DNA from: Candidatus Rubrivivax defluviihabitans
GTDB lineage: Bacteria; Pseudomonadota; Gammaproteobacteria; Burkholderiales; Burkholderiaceae_C
Direction: 5' to 3'
Assembly: GCA_016709385.1 (NCBI GenBank)
Contig: JADJMW010000008.1
Coordinates: 62,001 to 126,000 of the forward strand
Length of the DNA: 64,000 nt
In this document: positions 35,689-44,040 of the stretch, piece after piece
Position numbering within the stretch: the first letter of the stretch is position 1
Layout of the letters: every line of letters starts with the position of its first letter
Made by a program: the position numbers and the translations under genes
The notes under the pieces: generated by a model
The model's input: only the letters and a program-made list of their open reading frames with translations
Told to the model about the DNA's origin: nothing
Databases searched by the model: none

Positions 35689-37656
35689 ATGGGCACTTCT
35701 CCGCTGATGGCCATGGGCATCAAGGCGATGGCGGCCAACTACGCCGCGCTGCAGACCACCAGCCACAACATCGCCAACGCCAATGTCGCGGGCTATTCGC
35801 GGCAGCAGGTGCAGCTGGCCACCGCGCAGGGGCAGTTCAGCGGCGCCGGCTTCTTCGGCCGTGGCGTCGACGTCGTCGCGGTGACGCGCTCGCACGATGC
35901 CTTTCTCACCGGCGAAGCCGCCGGAGCGCGCGCGCTGGCGGGCATGGACGCCAGCCGGCTGGAGCAGCTGCAGCGGTTGGAGGGCATCTTCCGCCCCGGC
36001 GAAAGCGGCCTGGGGCATGCCACCGACGCCTTCCTGAATTCGCTCGCCGACCTGGCCAGCCGCCCCACCGACGGCGCCGTGCGCCAGGTGGTGCTTGCAC
36101 GCGCCGGCGACCTGGCCGATCGTTATGGGCAGGCCGGCAGCGCGCTCGACGAGGTGCAGGCCGGCGTCAGCTCGGGGCTGCAGGCCACCGTGGCCCAGGT
36201 CAACACCCTGGCGCGCAGCATCGCCGAGACCAACCAGCGCATCGCCGCACTGCGCGGCCTGGGCCAGCCGGCCAACGACCTGCTCGACCAGCGCGAGCAG
36301 CTCATCTCCGAACTGTCGCAGCATGTGAAGACCAGCCGCATCGAGGCCGACGACGGCTCGCTGGCGATCTTCATCGGCGGCGGCCAGAGCCTGGTGCTCG
36401 GCGCCGAGGCGGTGCGCCTGACGGTGGTGGCCGACGCCGCCGACCCGTCGCGCTCCGCCCTGGCCATCGAAGCCGGCGGCCCGCCGCGCCCGCTGGCGCA
36501 AGACGCGCTGGGTGGCGGCTCGATCGCCGGCCTGCTGCGCTTCCAGAACCAGGACCTCGTCGATGCGCGCACCCTGGTCGGGCGCCTGGCCGCCGCCGTG
36601 GGCGGCGCGATCAACGAGCAGCAGCGCCGCGGCGTGACGCTGCAGCCACCGCTGGGGCAGGTCGCCGGCGGCGACCTGTTCGCGCTGGGTCCGGCGCGGG
36701 CGCTGCCGCACGCCGGCAATGCCCGTGACGGCAGCGGCAACCCCATCGGCAGCGTCGCGCTCACCCTCACCGACTCGTCGGCGCTGCAGGCCAGCGAGTA
36801 CGAGCTGCGCGAAGATCCGGCCCTGCCTGGCAGCTGGCAGCTGACGCGGCTGCGCGACGGCCAGGTGCAGACGGTGGCCAGCGGCGACGTCGTCGACGGC
36901 ATGCGCATCGACTTCGGTGCCCCCGCCCCGCAGCCCGGCGATCGCTTCCTGCTGCAGCCCGTGACGCGCGCGGCCAACGGCATGGCCACGCTGCTCGGCG
37001 ATCCCGACGAGCTGGCCGCCGCATCGCCTCTGGTGGCCAGCACCGGGCCGGCCAATACCGGCAGCGTCGGCGTGGCCTCGCTTGCGATGACTGCGGCGCC
37101 GCTGCCGCTGCCGGACGCTTCGGTGCGCATCACCTTCACCGACGACAGCGGCGGCTACACCTGGGAAGTGCTCGACGCCGGCAACGCCACCTTGTCCAGC
37201 GGCAGCGGCAACTGGCAGCCGGGTCAGCCGATCCCGGCGCCACCGCTGGACCTCAACGGCTTCTCGCTGCAGCTCAGCGGCGTGCCGCGCACGGGCGACC
37301 TCCTCACCGTGGCGCCAACGCCGGCCGCGGCGATGGCCGGCAACAACGGCAATGCGCTGGCCCTGCTCGGCCTGCGCGATGCCGCAGTCGTCGGCGGCCG
37401 CAGCGCCAGCGATGCCTGGTCGCAGGCCCTGGCCGAAGTCGGCGTTCGCGTGCAGAGCGGGCGTTCGTCGGCCGAGATCTCGCAGGCGGTGGCCAGCCAG
37501 GCCGAGCTGTCGCGCAGCGCCGTGTCGGGCGTCAACCTCGACGAAGAAGCCGCGCGTCTGATCCAGTTCCAGCAGAGCTACCAGGCGGCGGCCAAGGTGC
37601 TGCAGGTGGCGCAGTCCCTGTTCGACACCCTGCTCGAGGCCGCCGGCGGCGGTTGA
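35689..37656 (+). CDS. flgK: Hook-associated protein 1 FlgK
   Basis: A 655-residue hook-filament junction protein, longer than E. coli FlgK (547) because of extra sequence in the variable central region. The N-terminus (LMAMGIKAMAANYAALQTTSHNIANANVAGYSRQQVQL) and C-terminus (SGVNLDEEAARLIQFQQSYQAAAKVLQVAQSLFDTLL) are canonical. FlgN is its expected chaperone. Confidence 0.96.
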   Translation: MGTSPLMAMGIKAMAANYAALQTTSHNIANANVAGYSRQQVQLATAQGQFSGAGFFGRGVDVVAVTRSHDAFLTGEAAGARALAGMDASRLEQLQRLEGIFRPGESGLGHATDAFLNSLADLASRPTDGAVRQVVLARAGDLADRYGQAGSALDEVQAGVSSGLQATVAQVNTLARSIAETNQRIAALRGLGQPANDLLDQREQLISELSQHVKTSRIEADDGSLAIFIGGGQSLVLGAEAVRLTVVADAADPSRSALAIEAGGPPRPLAQDALGGGSIAGLLRFQNQDLVDARTLVGRLAAAVGGAINEQQRRGVTLQPPLGQVAGGDLFALGPARALPHAGNARDGSGNPIGSVALTLTDSSALQASEYELREDPALPGSWQLTRLRDGQVQTVASGDVVDGMRIDFGAPAPQPGDRFLLQPVTRAANGMATLLGDPDELAAASPLVASTGPANTGSVGVASLAMTAAPLPLPDASVRITFTDDSGGYTWEVLDAGNATLSSGSGNWQPGQPIPAPPLDLNGFSLQLSGVPRTGDLLTVAPTPAAAMAGNNGNALALLGLRDAAVVGGRSASDAWSQALAEVGVRVQSGRSSAEISQAVASQAELSRSAVSGVNLDEEAARLIQFQQSYQAAAKVLQVAQSLFDTLLEAAGGG

Positions 37657-37667
37657 GAAAGCCCCAC

Positions 37668-38594
37668 ATGCGCATCGCCACGGCCCATACCTTCGATGCT
37701 TCCCTGGCCCAGCTGCAGCGCCGCCAGAAGGCGCTCGGCGAAGCCCAGGAGCAGCTCACCAGCGGCAAGCGGGTGCTGCGGGCCAGCGACGACCCGGCCG
37801 CCGCCGCGGCGGCCGAACGCGCACTGTCGACGCTGTCGCGCAGCGATGCGCAGCAGCGCGCGCTGGATGCCAGCCGCGCGGCCACGCAGCTTGCCGAAAG
37901 CAGCCTGGGCGAAGCCGGTGCCCTGCTGCAGCAGGCGCGCGAGCTGCTCGTCGGCGCCGGCAACGGCAGCTACAACGACGCCGACCGAAGCAGTCTCGGC
38001 CAGGTCATCGCCGGCCTGCGTGGCGACCTGCTGGCGTTGGCCAACCGCCGCGACAGCGACGGCCGCTACATCTTCGGCGGCCAGGGCAGCGACGGCCCGC
38101 CGTTGCAGGACGGCCCCGGCGGCGTCGGCTTCAACGGCACGCCCGGCCAGGCCACCACGGCGGCCGGGGCGGCGGCGCCGCTGTCGGTGGACGGCCGCGC
38201 CGTCTGGCTGCGGGCCGACGACCCGGCGCTGCCGGGGCAGGCGCTGTCGGTGTTCGACGTCATGGACCGCGTGGCGAGCGAATTGATGACGCCCGGGCGC
38301 AGCCAGGCCGAGGTGGCGGCGACGGTGAGCCGCGGGCTGGCCGAGATCGACGCGAGCAGCGCCAACCTGTCGACCTGGCGTACGCGCACCGGCGAGACGC
38401 TCAATCGCCTCGACGCCTTGAGCGACCAGGTGTCGCAGGAGGCCCTCGATGCCCGGGAAGCGCGCTCCGCGGCCGAGGATCTGGACATGGTCCAGGCCAT
38501 CTCCGACTTCCAGAGCCGCCAGAGCGGATACGATGCCGCCTTGAAGACCTATTCGATCGTGCAGCGCATGTCGCTGTTCGACTACCTCCGCTGA
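37668..38594 (+). CDS. flgL: Hook-associated protein 3 FlgL
   Basis: A 308-residue junction protein with flagellin-like ends: MRIATAHTFDASLAQLQRRQKALGEAQEQLTSGKRVLRASDDPA at the N-terminus and a C-terminal helix (DLDMVQAISDFQSRQSGYDAALKTYSIVQRMSLFDYL). The ATG at 37668 is 11 nt after the flgK stop. It is the last structural flagellar gene here; flagellin and cap genes must lie elsewhere. Confidence 0.96.
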   Translation: MRIATAHTFDASLAQLQRRQKALGEAQEQLTSGKRVLRASDDPAAAAAAERALSTLSRSDAQQRALDASRAATQLAESSLGEAGALLQQARELLVGAGNGSYNDADRSSLGQVIAGLRGDLLALANRRDSDGRYIFGGQGSDGPPLQDGPGGVGFNGTPGQATTAAGAAAPLSVDGRAVWLRADDPALPGQALSVFDVMDRVASELMTPGRSQAEVAATVSRGLAEIDASSANLSTWRTRTGETLNRLDALSDQVSQEALDAREARSAAEDLDMVQAISDFQSRQSGYDAALKTYSIVQRMSLFDYLR

Positions 38595-38604
38595 GCGTCG
38601 GACC

Positions 38605-38619
38605 GCGGGCGCTGCCCGC
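38605..38619 (+). terminator. Short hairpin after flgL
   Basis: GCGGGC and GCCCGC pair around GCT, 10 nt after the flgL stop. There is no T-run, so it is more likely a partial terminator or 3'-end stabiliser at the boundary of the flgB-L operon. Confidence 0.3.
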
Positions 38620-38644
38620 CTGCGGCCCACGTGGCTGCCAAGAC

Positions 38645-39922
38645 ATGCAAGACCATCCCGTGCTGGGCCAGGTGGCCCTGGGCTACAGCCCGATCATCGA
38701 CCGCCAACGCAATGTGGTGGCCACCCGCCTGACCGTCTTCGCCGAGCCCGGCAGCACGCCACCGGACGCGCTGGCGCTGCTGTACCTGCTGGGCGAGGTC
38801 TGGCCGGTCGCGGCCGGCGGTGGCGAACTGGCGCTCACGCTGCGCGCGCTGGATGGCCCTGCAGCGGGCCGTGAAGCTCCGGCATCCCAGGTCGCGACGC
38901 CGCCGGTGTCGTTGAATGTGGCCGACGAGGCCTTGTTGTGCGCGGTGCTGGCGCAGCAACCGGGCCCGCAGCTGATGGTCGAGGTGCCGGCGTTCATGGC
39001 CGGCGACGCGGCGCACCTGGAGACGCTGCTCCAGCTGCATGCCAGCGGAACGCCGATGCTCATCAAGGGTCGCCCGCTGGCGCCGCTGGCTCCCGAGGTG
39101 CTGGCCTGCTTCAGCCACGCCATCCTGCATGCCGGCGAGGAGCGCCGCGATGCCGCTGCGCAGGGCGTCGGTGCCCGTCGCGTCACCACCTGGCAGGCCG
39201 ACGTACGCACCACGGCCGATGCCGACGCCGCTTTCAAGCTCGGTGCCGCGGCGGTGGTCGGCTGGCCCTTCGACGACCCGCCACCCGCTGCCGCCAGCAG
39301 GGGCAAGCGAACCGGCAATGCGCAGGTGGTGCTGGAGCTGATCCACGGCGTCGAGCGCGAGGACCCGGTGCCGCGCCTGGAGGCGGTGCTGATGCGCGAC
39401 CCGACGCTGGCCTTCAAGCTGATGCGCTATCTCAACTCGCCCGCCTTCGGGCTCACGGTGGAAATCAACTCGTTCAGCCACGCCCTGATGTTGCTGGGTT
39501 ACCAGCGACTCAAGCGCTGGCTGGCGTTGCTGCTGGCGAGCTCGAGCCAGGCGCCGAACGCCAGGCCCATGGTCCATGCCGCCGTGCGCCGCGGCATGTT
39601 GCTGGAGGAGCTGGCCCGCGGGCGCGGCGACGCCGCCGTGTGCGGCGAGATGTTCATCTGCGGCCTGTTCTCGCTGCTCGACCGCCTGCTCGAACAACCC
39701 TGGTCCGAATTGATGCGCAATCTGCCGGTGCCCGACACCGTGCGCCAGGCGCTGTGCGGCGAAGGCGGGCCCTACCTGCCCTACCTGCAACTGGTGCAGG
39801 CCATCGAGCAGGCGTCGGTGTTCGACATTCGTGAATTGGCCGGCCGGCTGCTGCTCAGCGCCACCGAGGTCAACCGCGCCTTGCTGAAGGCGCTGCAGGC
39901 CGCACGCCAGCTCGACGGCTGA
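38645..39922 (+). CDS. HDOD domain protein with degenerate EAL-like N-terminal domain
   Basis: A 425-residue protein of the YuxH type. Residues about 1-200 follow the EAL fold pattern but lack the catalytic EAL and DDFG motifs, so cyclic-di-GMP hydrolysis is not expected. Residues about 215-400 are an HDOD domain (LELIHGVEREDPVPRLEAVLMRDPTLAFKLMRYLNSPAFGL), a relative of HD hydrolases without the metal-binding HD pair. Such proteins take part in signalling and motility control. It starts 50 bp after flgL and 7 bp before the kinase gene, so it may belong to the following signalling operon. Confidence 0.82.
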   Translation: MQDHPVLGQVALGYSPIIDRQRNVVATRLTVFAEPGSTPPDALALLYLLGEVWPVAAGGGELALTLRALDGPAAGREAPASQVATPPVSLNVADEALLCAVLAQQPGPQLMVEVPAFMAGDAAHLETLLQLHASGTPMLIKGRPLAPLAPEVLACFSHAILHAGEERRDAAAQGVGARRVTTWQADVRTTADADAAFKLGAAAVVGWPFDDPPPAAASRGKRTGNAQVVLELIHGVEREDPVPRLEAVLMRDPTLAFKLMRYLNSPAFGLTVEINSFSHALMLLGYQRLKRWLALLLASSSQAPNARPMVHAAVRRGMLLEELARGRGDAAVCGEMFICGLFSLLDRLLEQPWSELMRNLPVPDTVRQALCGEGGPYLPYLQLVQAIEQASVFDIRELAGRLLLSATEVNRALLKALQAARQLDG

Positions 39923-39929
39923 GGCCCCC

Positions 39930-42900
39930 ATGGCTGCAGTCAAGCCAGTCTTGCCGCCCCCGGGCGCCGCGCGACACAGCGCGGCCCCGGCGGCTGCGCG
40001 TCAGGTGCCGAAAGCCAAGGACCTGTTGTGCGCGCTGTGGAGCTCGCCCATCCCGGCCACCTTGCAGGACGCCGGCTTCCGCCTGCTCGACGTCAACGAG
40101 GCCTACGCCACCTTGCTGGGCCTGCCGCGCGAGCAACTGGTCGGGCACGACCCCGTGGAGCTGCAGCCGGCAGAGGACCGCGCCGGCAGCCTGGCCGAGC
40201 GGGCCGCGATCGCCGCCGCGGCGCGGCGCGGCGTCGCCTCGCCACCGCTGCGCCGCCGGCTCGTCGATGCCTTCGGGCAGCCGCGCTGGTTCAGTCTGGC
40301 CGTCACCAATCTCGGCGAACGCGGTTCACCACCGCTGTGGCTGACGCTGCTGCAGGACAGCAGCGCCGAGGTGGCCGCGCGCGAGCAGGCGCGCCGTGCG
40401 CAGGACGAGTTGGCGCAGTGGTTCGAGATCAGCGGCAGCGGCATGCTCGTGTACGACGCCAGCGGCCTCATCGTGCGCTGCAATGCGGCCTTCGAGGCGC
40501 TGGTGGAGCACGTGCCCGAGGTGCTGGACGAAGCGGCGCCGGAACTGCAGTCGCTGCTGGCCTGGGAGCGCGGCGGCATGTCGCCTGCGCTCATGCCTGG
40601 CGCGGTGCCGCTCGAAAGCCAGGCGCTGGTGGCGTTGCCAGGCGGCCGGCGGCGCAGGCTCTCGGCGCGGCTGGCCTGCTGGGCCGGAGACGACGGCCGG
40701 CGCCGTGTCATGGCGGTGGTGCAGGACCGCAGCGCCGAGGACGAACTCGACCTGGCGCAGCTGGAAATGGGCATGCTCATGGACACGGCCAGCGTCGGCG
40801 TGGCCACCTACGATCCCGCGCACGGCTGGCTGGCACCGGGCGCGGCGGGGGGTGCGCGCGCGCGCGGCGACGACGGCGGCGAGGCGCGCGGCTCGAGTGC
40901 CTTGCTGGGCGTCGGCCGCGAACTGGTGCAGCCCGGCTCGCTGCCCGAGTTCGAGCGCCTGCAGCGCGCGCTGCGCGCCGGCCAACGTACGGAGGTGCGT
41001 TATGCCGTGCGCCACCCCGAGCTCGGCGAGCGCTGGCTGCTCACACGCGTGGAACCGGGGGCGCTGGCCGGCGGCCGCGCCACCACGTCGGTGGTCACGC
41101 TCGACGTCACCGAGCAGGAATCGGCGCAGCGGCGCAACGAGCAGCTGCTGCGCGAGCTGACAACCATCCTGGACAGCTCCACGGCCGGCATCGCCTACCT
41201 GCGCGGGCCGCTGCTGGTGCGCTGCAACCGCCGCTTCGAGCGCATGCTGGGCCTGGACCCCGGCGCCGCCGCCGGTGCTTCGCTGGAAGAGATCTTCGGC
41301 CGCAGCTTCGGGCCGCTGGGCAGGGCGCGCGAGGCCCTGGAGGCACTGGCGCAAGGGCAGCCCTTCGACGCCGAACTGCCGCTGGCGCAGGCCGGCAGCG
41401 CCGCGCTGTGGTATTCACTTTCGGTGCGCCGTGCGCGCGCCGAGGGCGGCCCCACCGAGGCCGTGGCCGTGCTCACCGACATCACGCGGTTGAAGATGCA
41501 GCAGGCCGAACTGGAAAAGCTGCTGCGCGACCGTGAACTGATGTTCAGCCTGTCCGACGTCGGCATCGTCTACCAGCGCGGCGCGCGCATCGAACGCGCC
41601 AACCAGGCCATGGCCGTGCTGACCGGCTATTCGGCGCCGGAGCTCAATACGCTGGACGCCGCCGAGCTGTACGAAGACACCCGCACCTGCGTCGACTTCG
41701 AGGCGCAGGTGGCGCAGGGCCTGCGCGAACACGGCCGCTACGGCGGCGAGCGGCTGCTGCGCCGCCGCGACGGCCGCCTGACCTGGGTGCAGGTGACGGT
41801 GCGCCGCGTGGACGACCAGGGTGACCACGGTGACAACGGCGACAGGGGCGAAGACGGCGACGACCCCGGCCTGATCTGTTCCTTCGTCGACGTCGACGAA
41901 CGGCACCGCGCGCGCGAGTCGCTGGCCGCACAGGCCGAGCGCACGCGTGCCATCCTCAACTCGGTGCTGGTGGGCATCGTCACGGTGTCCGAACGCGGCA
42001 TCGAATGGATGAACCGCTCGGCGCGCCGCATGTTCGGCGGCGAACTGGCCGACTTCGTCGGCGAGCCGATCAGCATCGTGGCCACGCCCGAGCTCGACCA
42101 CCCGCTGCGCAGCGCCGACCACCTGCACCGGCTGCAGGACGGGCAGGCCGAAACCTTCGAGTGCCGGCTCAAGGGCCGCGACGGGCGCGAATTCTGGGTC
42201 GTGGGCAATGCTGTCATGACGCGCCAGGGGGCCGGTGGCGGCGGGCGCGAATTGACGATCGCGCTGCTGGACATCGAGCGCCGGCGCCAGGCCGAAGTGA
42301 GCATCGCGCAGGCGCAGGCCTCGCTGCAGCGCGTCATCGAAACCGCGCCGCTGGCGATCGCGCTGTTCGACGGCCACAGCCTGCGCGTGAACCAGCTCAA
42401 CCAGACGGCGGCCACCTTCTTCGGCCAGCCGCTGCAGCAGGTGCTGGGTCGCGCGCCCGAGGACTGCTGCCCGCCGGCCATGGCGGTGGCGCTGCGCGAA
42501 TGGCTGCGCGCTGCGGCTACCGCAGGCCAGGCCAGCCAGCACGAATGGCGCGGGGCGGAGCAGGAGCGAGCCGAAGGGGCGCGGGTCTGGGACTGCCGCA
42601 TCGCCCCGTTGGACGAAGGCGACGTCGGTGCCGCGCAACTGCTGCTGGTGGCCAGCGACGTGACCGGGCAGCGGGCCGCGGAGCGCGCCCGGCTGCAGGC
42701 CGCCATCGCGCAACGCGAGGTGCTCGTGCGCGAAGTTCACCACCGCATCAAGAACAACCTGCAAGGCGTGGCCGGGCTGCTGCAGCAGAACGCGGCGCGC
42801 CACCCCGAGCTCTCGGCCGTCCTCTCCGAAGCGGTGGGTCAGGTACAGGCCATCGCCCAGGTCTACGGCCTGCAGGTGGGTGCCAGCGGGCCGCTCGAGG

Positions 42901-43343
42901 TGGCCGGGCTGTTGCGTGCCATTGCCTCTTCTGTGCAGCGCACTTTCGGCCGCGCGATCGGGGTGGAGGTGGCCGGCGCGGTGCCGCAGCTGCTGCCCGA
43001 GGCCGAGGCCATACCGGTGGCGCTGACGGTGAACGAACTGCTCACCAACGCCATCAAGCACAGCGCTGGGGGCGACGTCTCCTGCCGTCTCACGGTGCAC
43101 GGCGACGACGTGTGCATCCGCATCGCCAGCGCCGGCACCTTGCCCGCGGGTTTCGACCTCGCGCAGGTGCGCGGCGGCGTCTCCGGGCTGGGCCTGGTTC
43201 GTGCCCTGCTGCCGCGGCGCAGCAGCCGCCTGACGCTGCTTCAGCAAGGCACCGAGGTGGTGGCCGAGGTCGAACTACGCCCGCCGAGCGTACAGCTGCC
43301 GAGCGCGACCGCCCCGGCTGCGGCGGCCGTTCGGACCGCTTAG
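39930..43343 (+). CDS. Multi-PAS sensor histidine kinase (HisKA_2/HWE type)
   Basis: An 1,137-residue soluble kinase without membrane segments. Five or six PAS-like domains fill residues about 35-920. The phosphoacceptor region is REVHHRIKNNLQGVAGLLQQNA with the likely acceptor His938, followed by a HATPase domain (EAEAIPVALTVNELLTNAIKHS). The HRxKNN H-box marks the HisKA_2 class, the class of EutW. A short Gly-Asp repeat interrupts one PAS domain near residues 631-645. An ANTAR response regulator gene begins 15 bp downstream, so the two probably form a two-component system controlling transcript elongation. Confidence 0.88.
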   Translation: MAAVKPVLPPPGAARHSAAPAAARQVPKAKDLLCALWSSPIPATLQDAGFRLLDVNEAYATLLGLPREQLVGHDPVELQPAEDRAGSLAERAAIAAAARRGVASPPLRRRLVDAFGQPRWFSLAVTNLGERGSPPLWLTLLQDSSAEVAAREQARRAQDELAQWFEISGSGMLVYDASGLIVRCNAAFEALVEHVPEVLDEAAPELQSLLAWERGGMSPALMPGAVPLESQALVALPGGRRRRLSARLACWAGDDGRRRVMAVVQDRSAEDELDLAQLEMGMLMDTASVGVATYDPAHGWLAPGAAGGARARGDDGGEARGSSALLGVGRELVQPGSLPEFERLQRALRAGQRTEVRYAVRHPELGERWLLTRVEPGALAGGRATTSVVTLDVTEQESAQRRNEQLLRELTTILDSSTAGIAYLRGPLLVRCNRRFERMLGLDPGAAAGASLEEIFGRSFGPLGRAREALEALAQGQPFDAELPLAQAGSAALWYSLSVRRARAEGGPTEAVAVLTDITRLKMQQAELEKLLRDRELMFSLSDVGIVYQRGARIERANQAMAVLTGYSAPELNTLDAAELYEDTRTCVDFEAQVAQGLREHGRYGGERLLRRRDGRLTWVQVTVRRVDDQGDHGDNGDRGEDGDDPGLICSFVDVDERHRARESLAAQAERTRAILNSVLVGIVTVSERGIEWMNRSARRMFGGELADFVGEPISIVATPELDHPLRSADHLHRLQDGQAETFECRLKGRDGREFWVVGNAVMTRQGAGGGGRELTIALLDIERRRQAEVSIAQAQASLQRVIETAPLAIALFDGHSLRVNQLNQTAATFFGQPLQQVLGRAPEDCCPPAMAVALREWLRAAATAGQASQHEWRGAEQERAEGARVWDCRIAPLDEGDVGAAQLLLVASDVTGQRAAERARLQAAIAQREVLVREVHHRIKNNLQGVAGLLQQNAARHPELSAVLSEAVGQVQAIAQVYGLQVGASGPLEVAGLLRAIASSVQRTFGRAIGVEVAGAVPQLLPEAEAIPVALTVNELLTNAIKHSAGGDVSCRLTVHGDDVCIRIASAGTLPAGFDLAQVRGGVSGLGLVRALLPRRSSRLTLLQQGTEVVAEVELRPPSVQLPSATAPAAAAVRTA
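41821..41865 (+). repeat. Five imperfect 9-bp repeats inside the PAS kinase gene
   Basis: Five 9-bp units of the form GGYGAxxxx encode Gly-Asp/Glu-x triplets (GDH GDN GDR GED GDD) and insert an acidic loop just before a conserved PAS strand (PGLICSFVDVDE). The unit is a multiple of three, so gain or loss of copies would keep the frame. Confidence 0.7.
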
Positions 43344-43358
43344 GCCACAATCCTGGGC

Positions 43359-43958
43359 ATGGCACAAGCTGGCGCGTGCAAGGGCAGGATCCTGGTCGTC
43401 GACGACGACAGGCTGGTGCTCGCCACCGTCACGCATGGCCTGTCACAGGCCGGCTACGAGGTCATCGACGCCGACAACGGCGACGACGCCATCCTGCTCG
43501 CGCGCGAACACCGGCCGGCGCTGGCGCTGCTGGACATCCGCATGGAAGGCAAGAGCGGTTTCGACGTGGCGCAGACCTTGCGCGACGCCTACCGCATCCC
43601 CTTCATGTTCCTCTCGGCCTTTTCCGACGAGGCCACGCTGGCGCAGGTCAAGGCGCTGGGTGCGCTGGCCTACCTGATCAAGCCGCTGGACGTGGGGCAG
43701 ATCGTGCCCAGCGTCGAGGCCGCCTTCGCGCGGCTGCGCAGTGCCGAAGCGGCGGCGCCGCAGCCGCCCGCCACCGCGGCGGTCCTGGCCGACCCGCTGC
43801 CGCTGGCCGTGGGCGTGCTGATGCACCGCCATTCGCTGAGCCGGGCCCAGGCCTGGCAGCGGCTGCAGCGGCTGGCGCAGGAGCAGGAATTGCCGCTGGC
43901 GGAACAGGCCCAGCGCCTGCTGACGGCGGTGGAAGAACTGGCGCGCACGGCGGCCTGA
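43359..43958 (+). CDS. Response regulator with ANTAR RNA-binding output domain
   Basis: A 199-residue regulator. Residues about 9-125 are a receiver domain with acidic pocket DDD, phosphoacceptor Asp59 (LLDIRMEGKSGFD) and conserved Lys (LIKPLD). Residues about 130-195 match ANTAR (AVGVLMHRHSLSRAQAWQRLQRLAQEQ), the RNA-binding antiterminator fold of AmiR, NasR and EutV. Upon phosphorylation such proteins bind paired hairpins in mRNA leaders and prevent termination. The preceding HisKA_2 kinase is its obvious partner, as in EutW-EutV. Target RNAs are not evident. Confidence 0.85.
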   Translation: MAQAGACKGRILVVDDDRLVLATVTHGLSQAGYEVIDADNGDDAILLAREHRPALALLDIRMEGKSGFDVAQTLRDAYRIPFMFLSAFSDEATLAQVKALGALAYLIKPLDVGQIVPSVEAAFARLRSAEAAAPQPPATAAVLADPLPLAVGVLMHRHSLSRAQAWQRLQRLAQEQELPLAEQAQRLLTAVEELARTAA

Positions 43959-44040
43959 TGGTCGGTGCCGCGCCCGCGCTCCCAGCGTGGCCGGGCGCCT
44001 TCCGCTGCCTAGAGCTTGTGAAGGTATGAGTCGCACCCGC

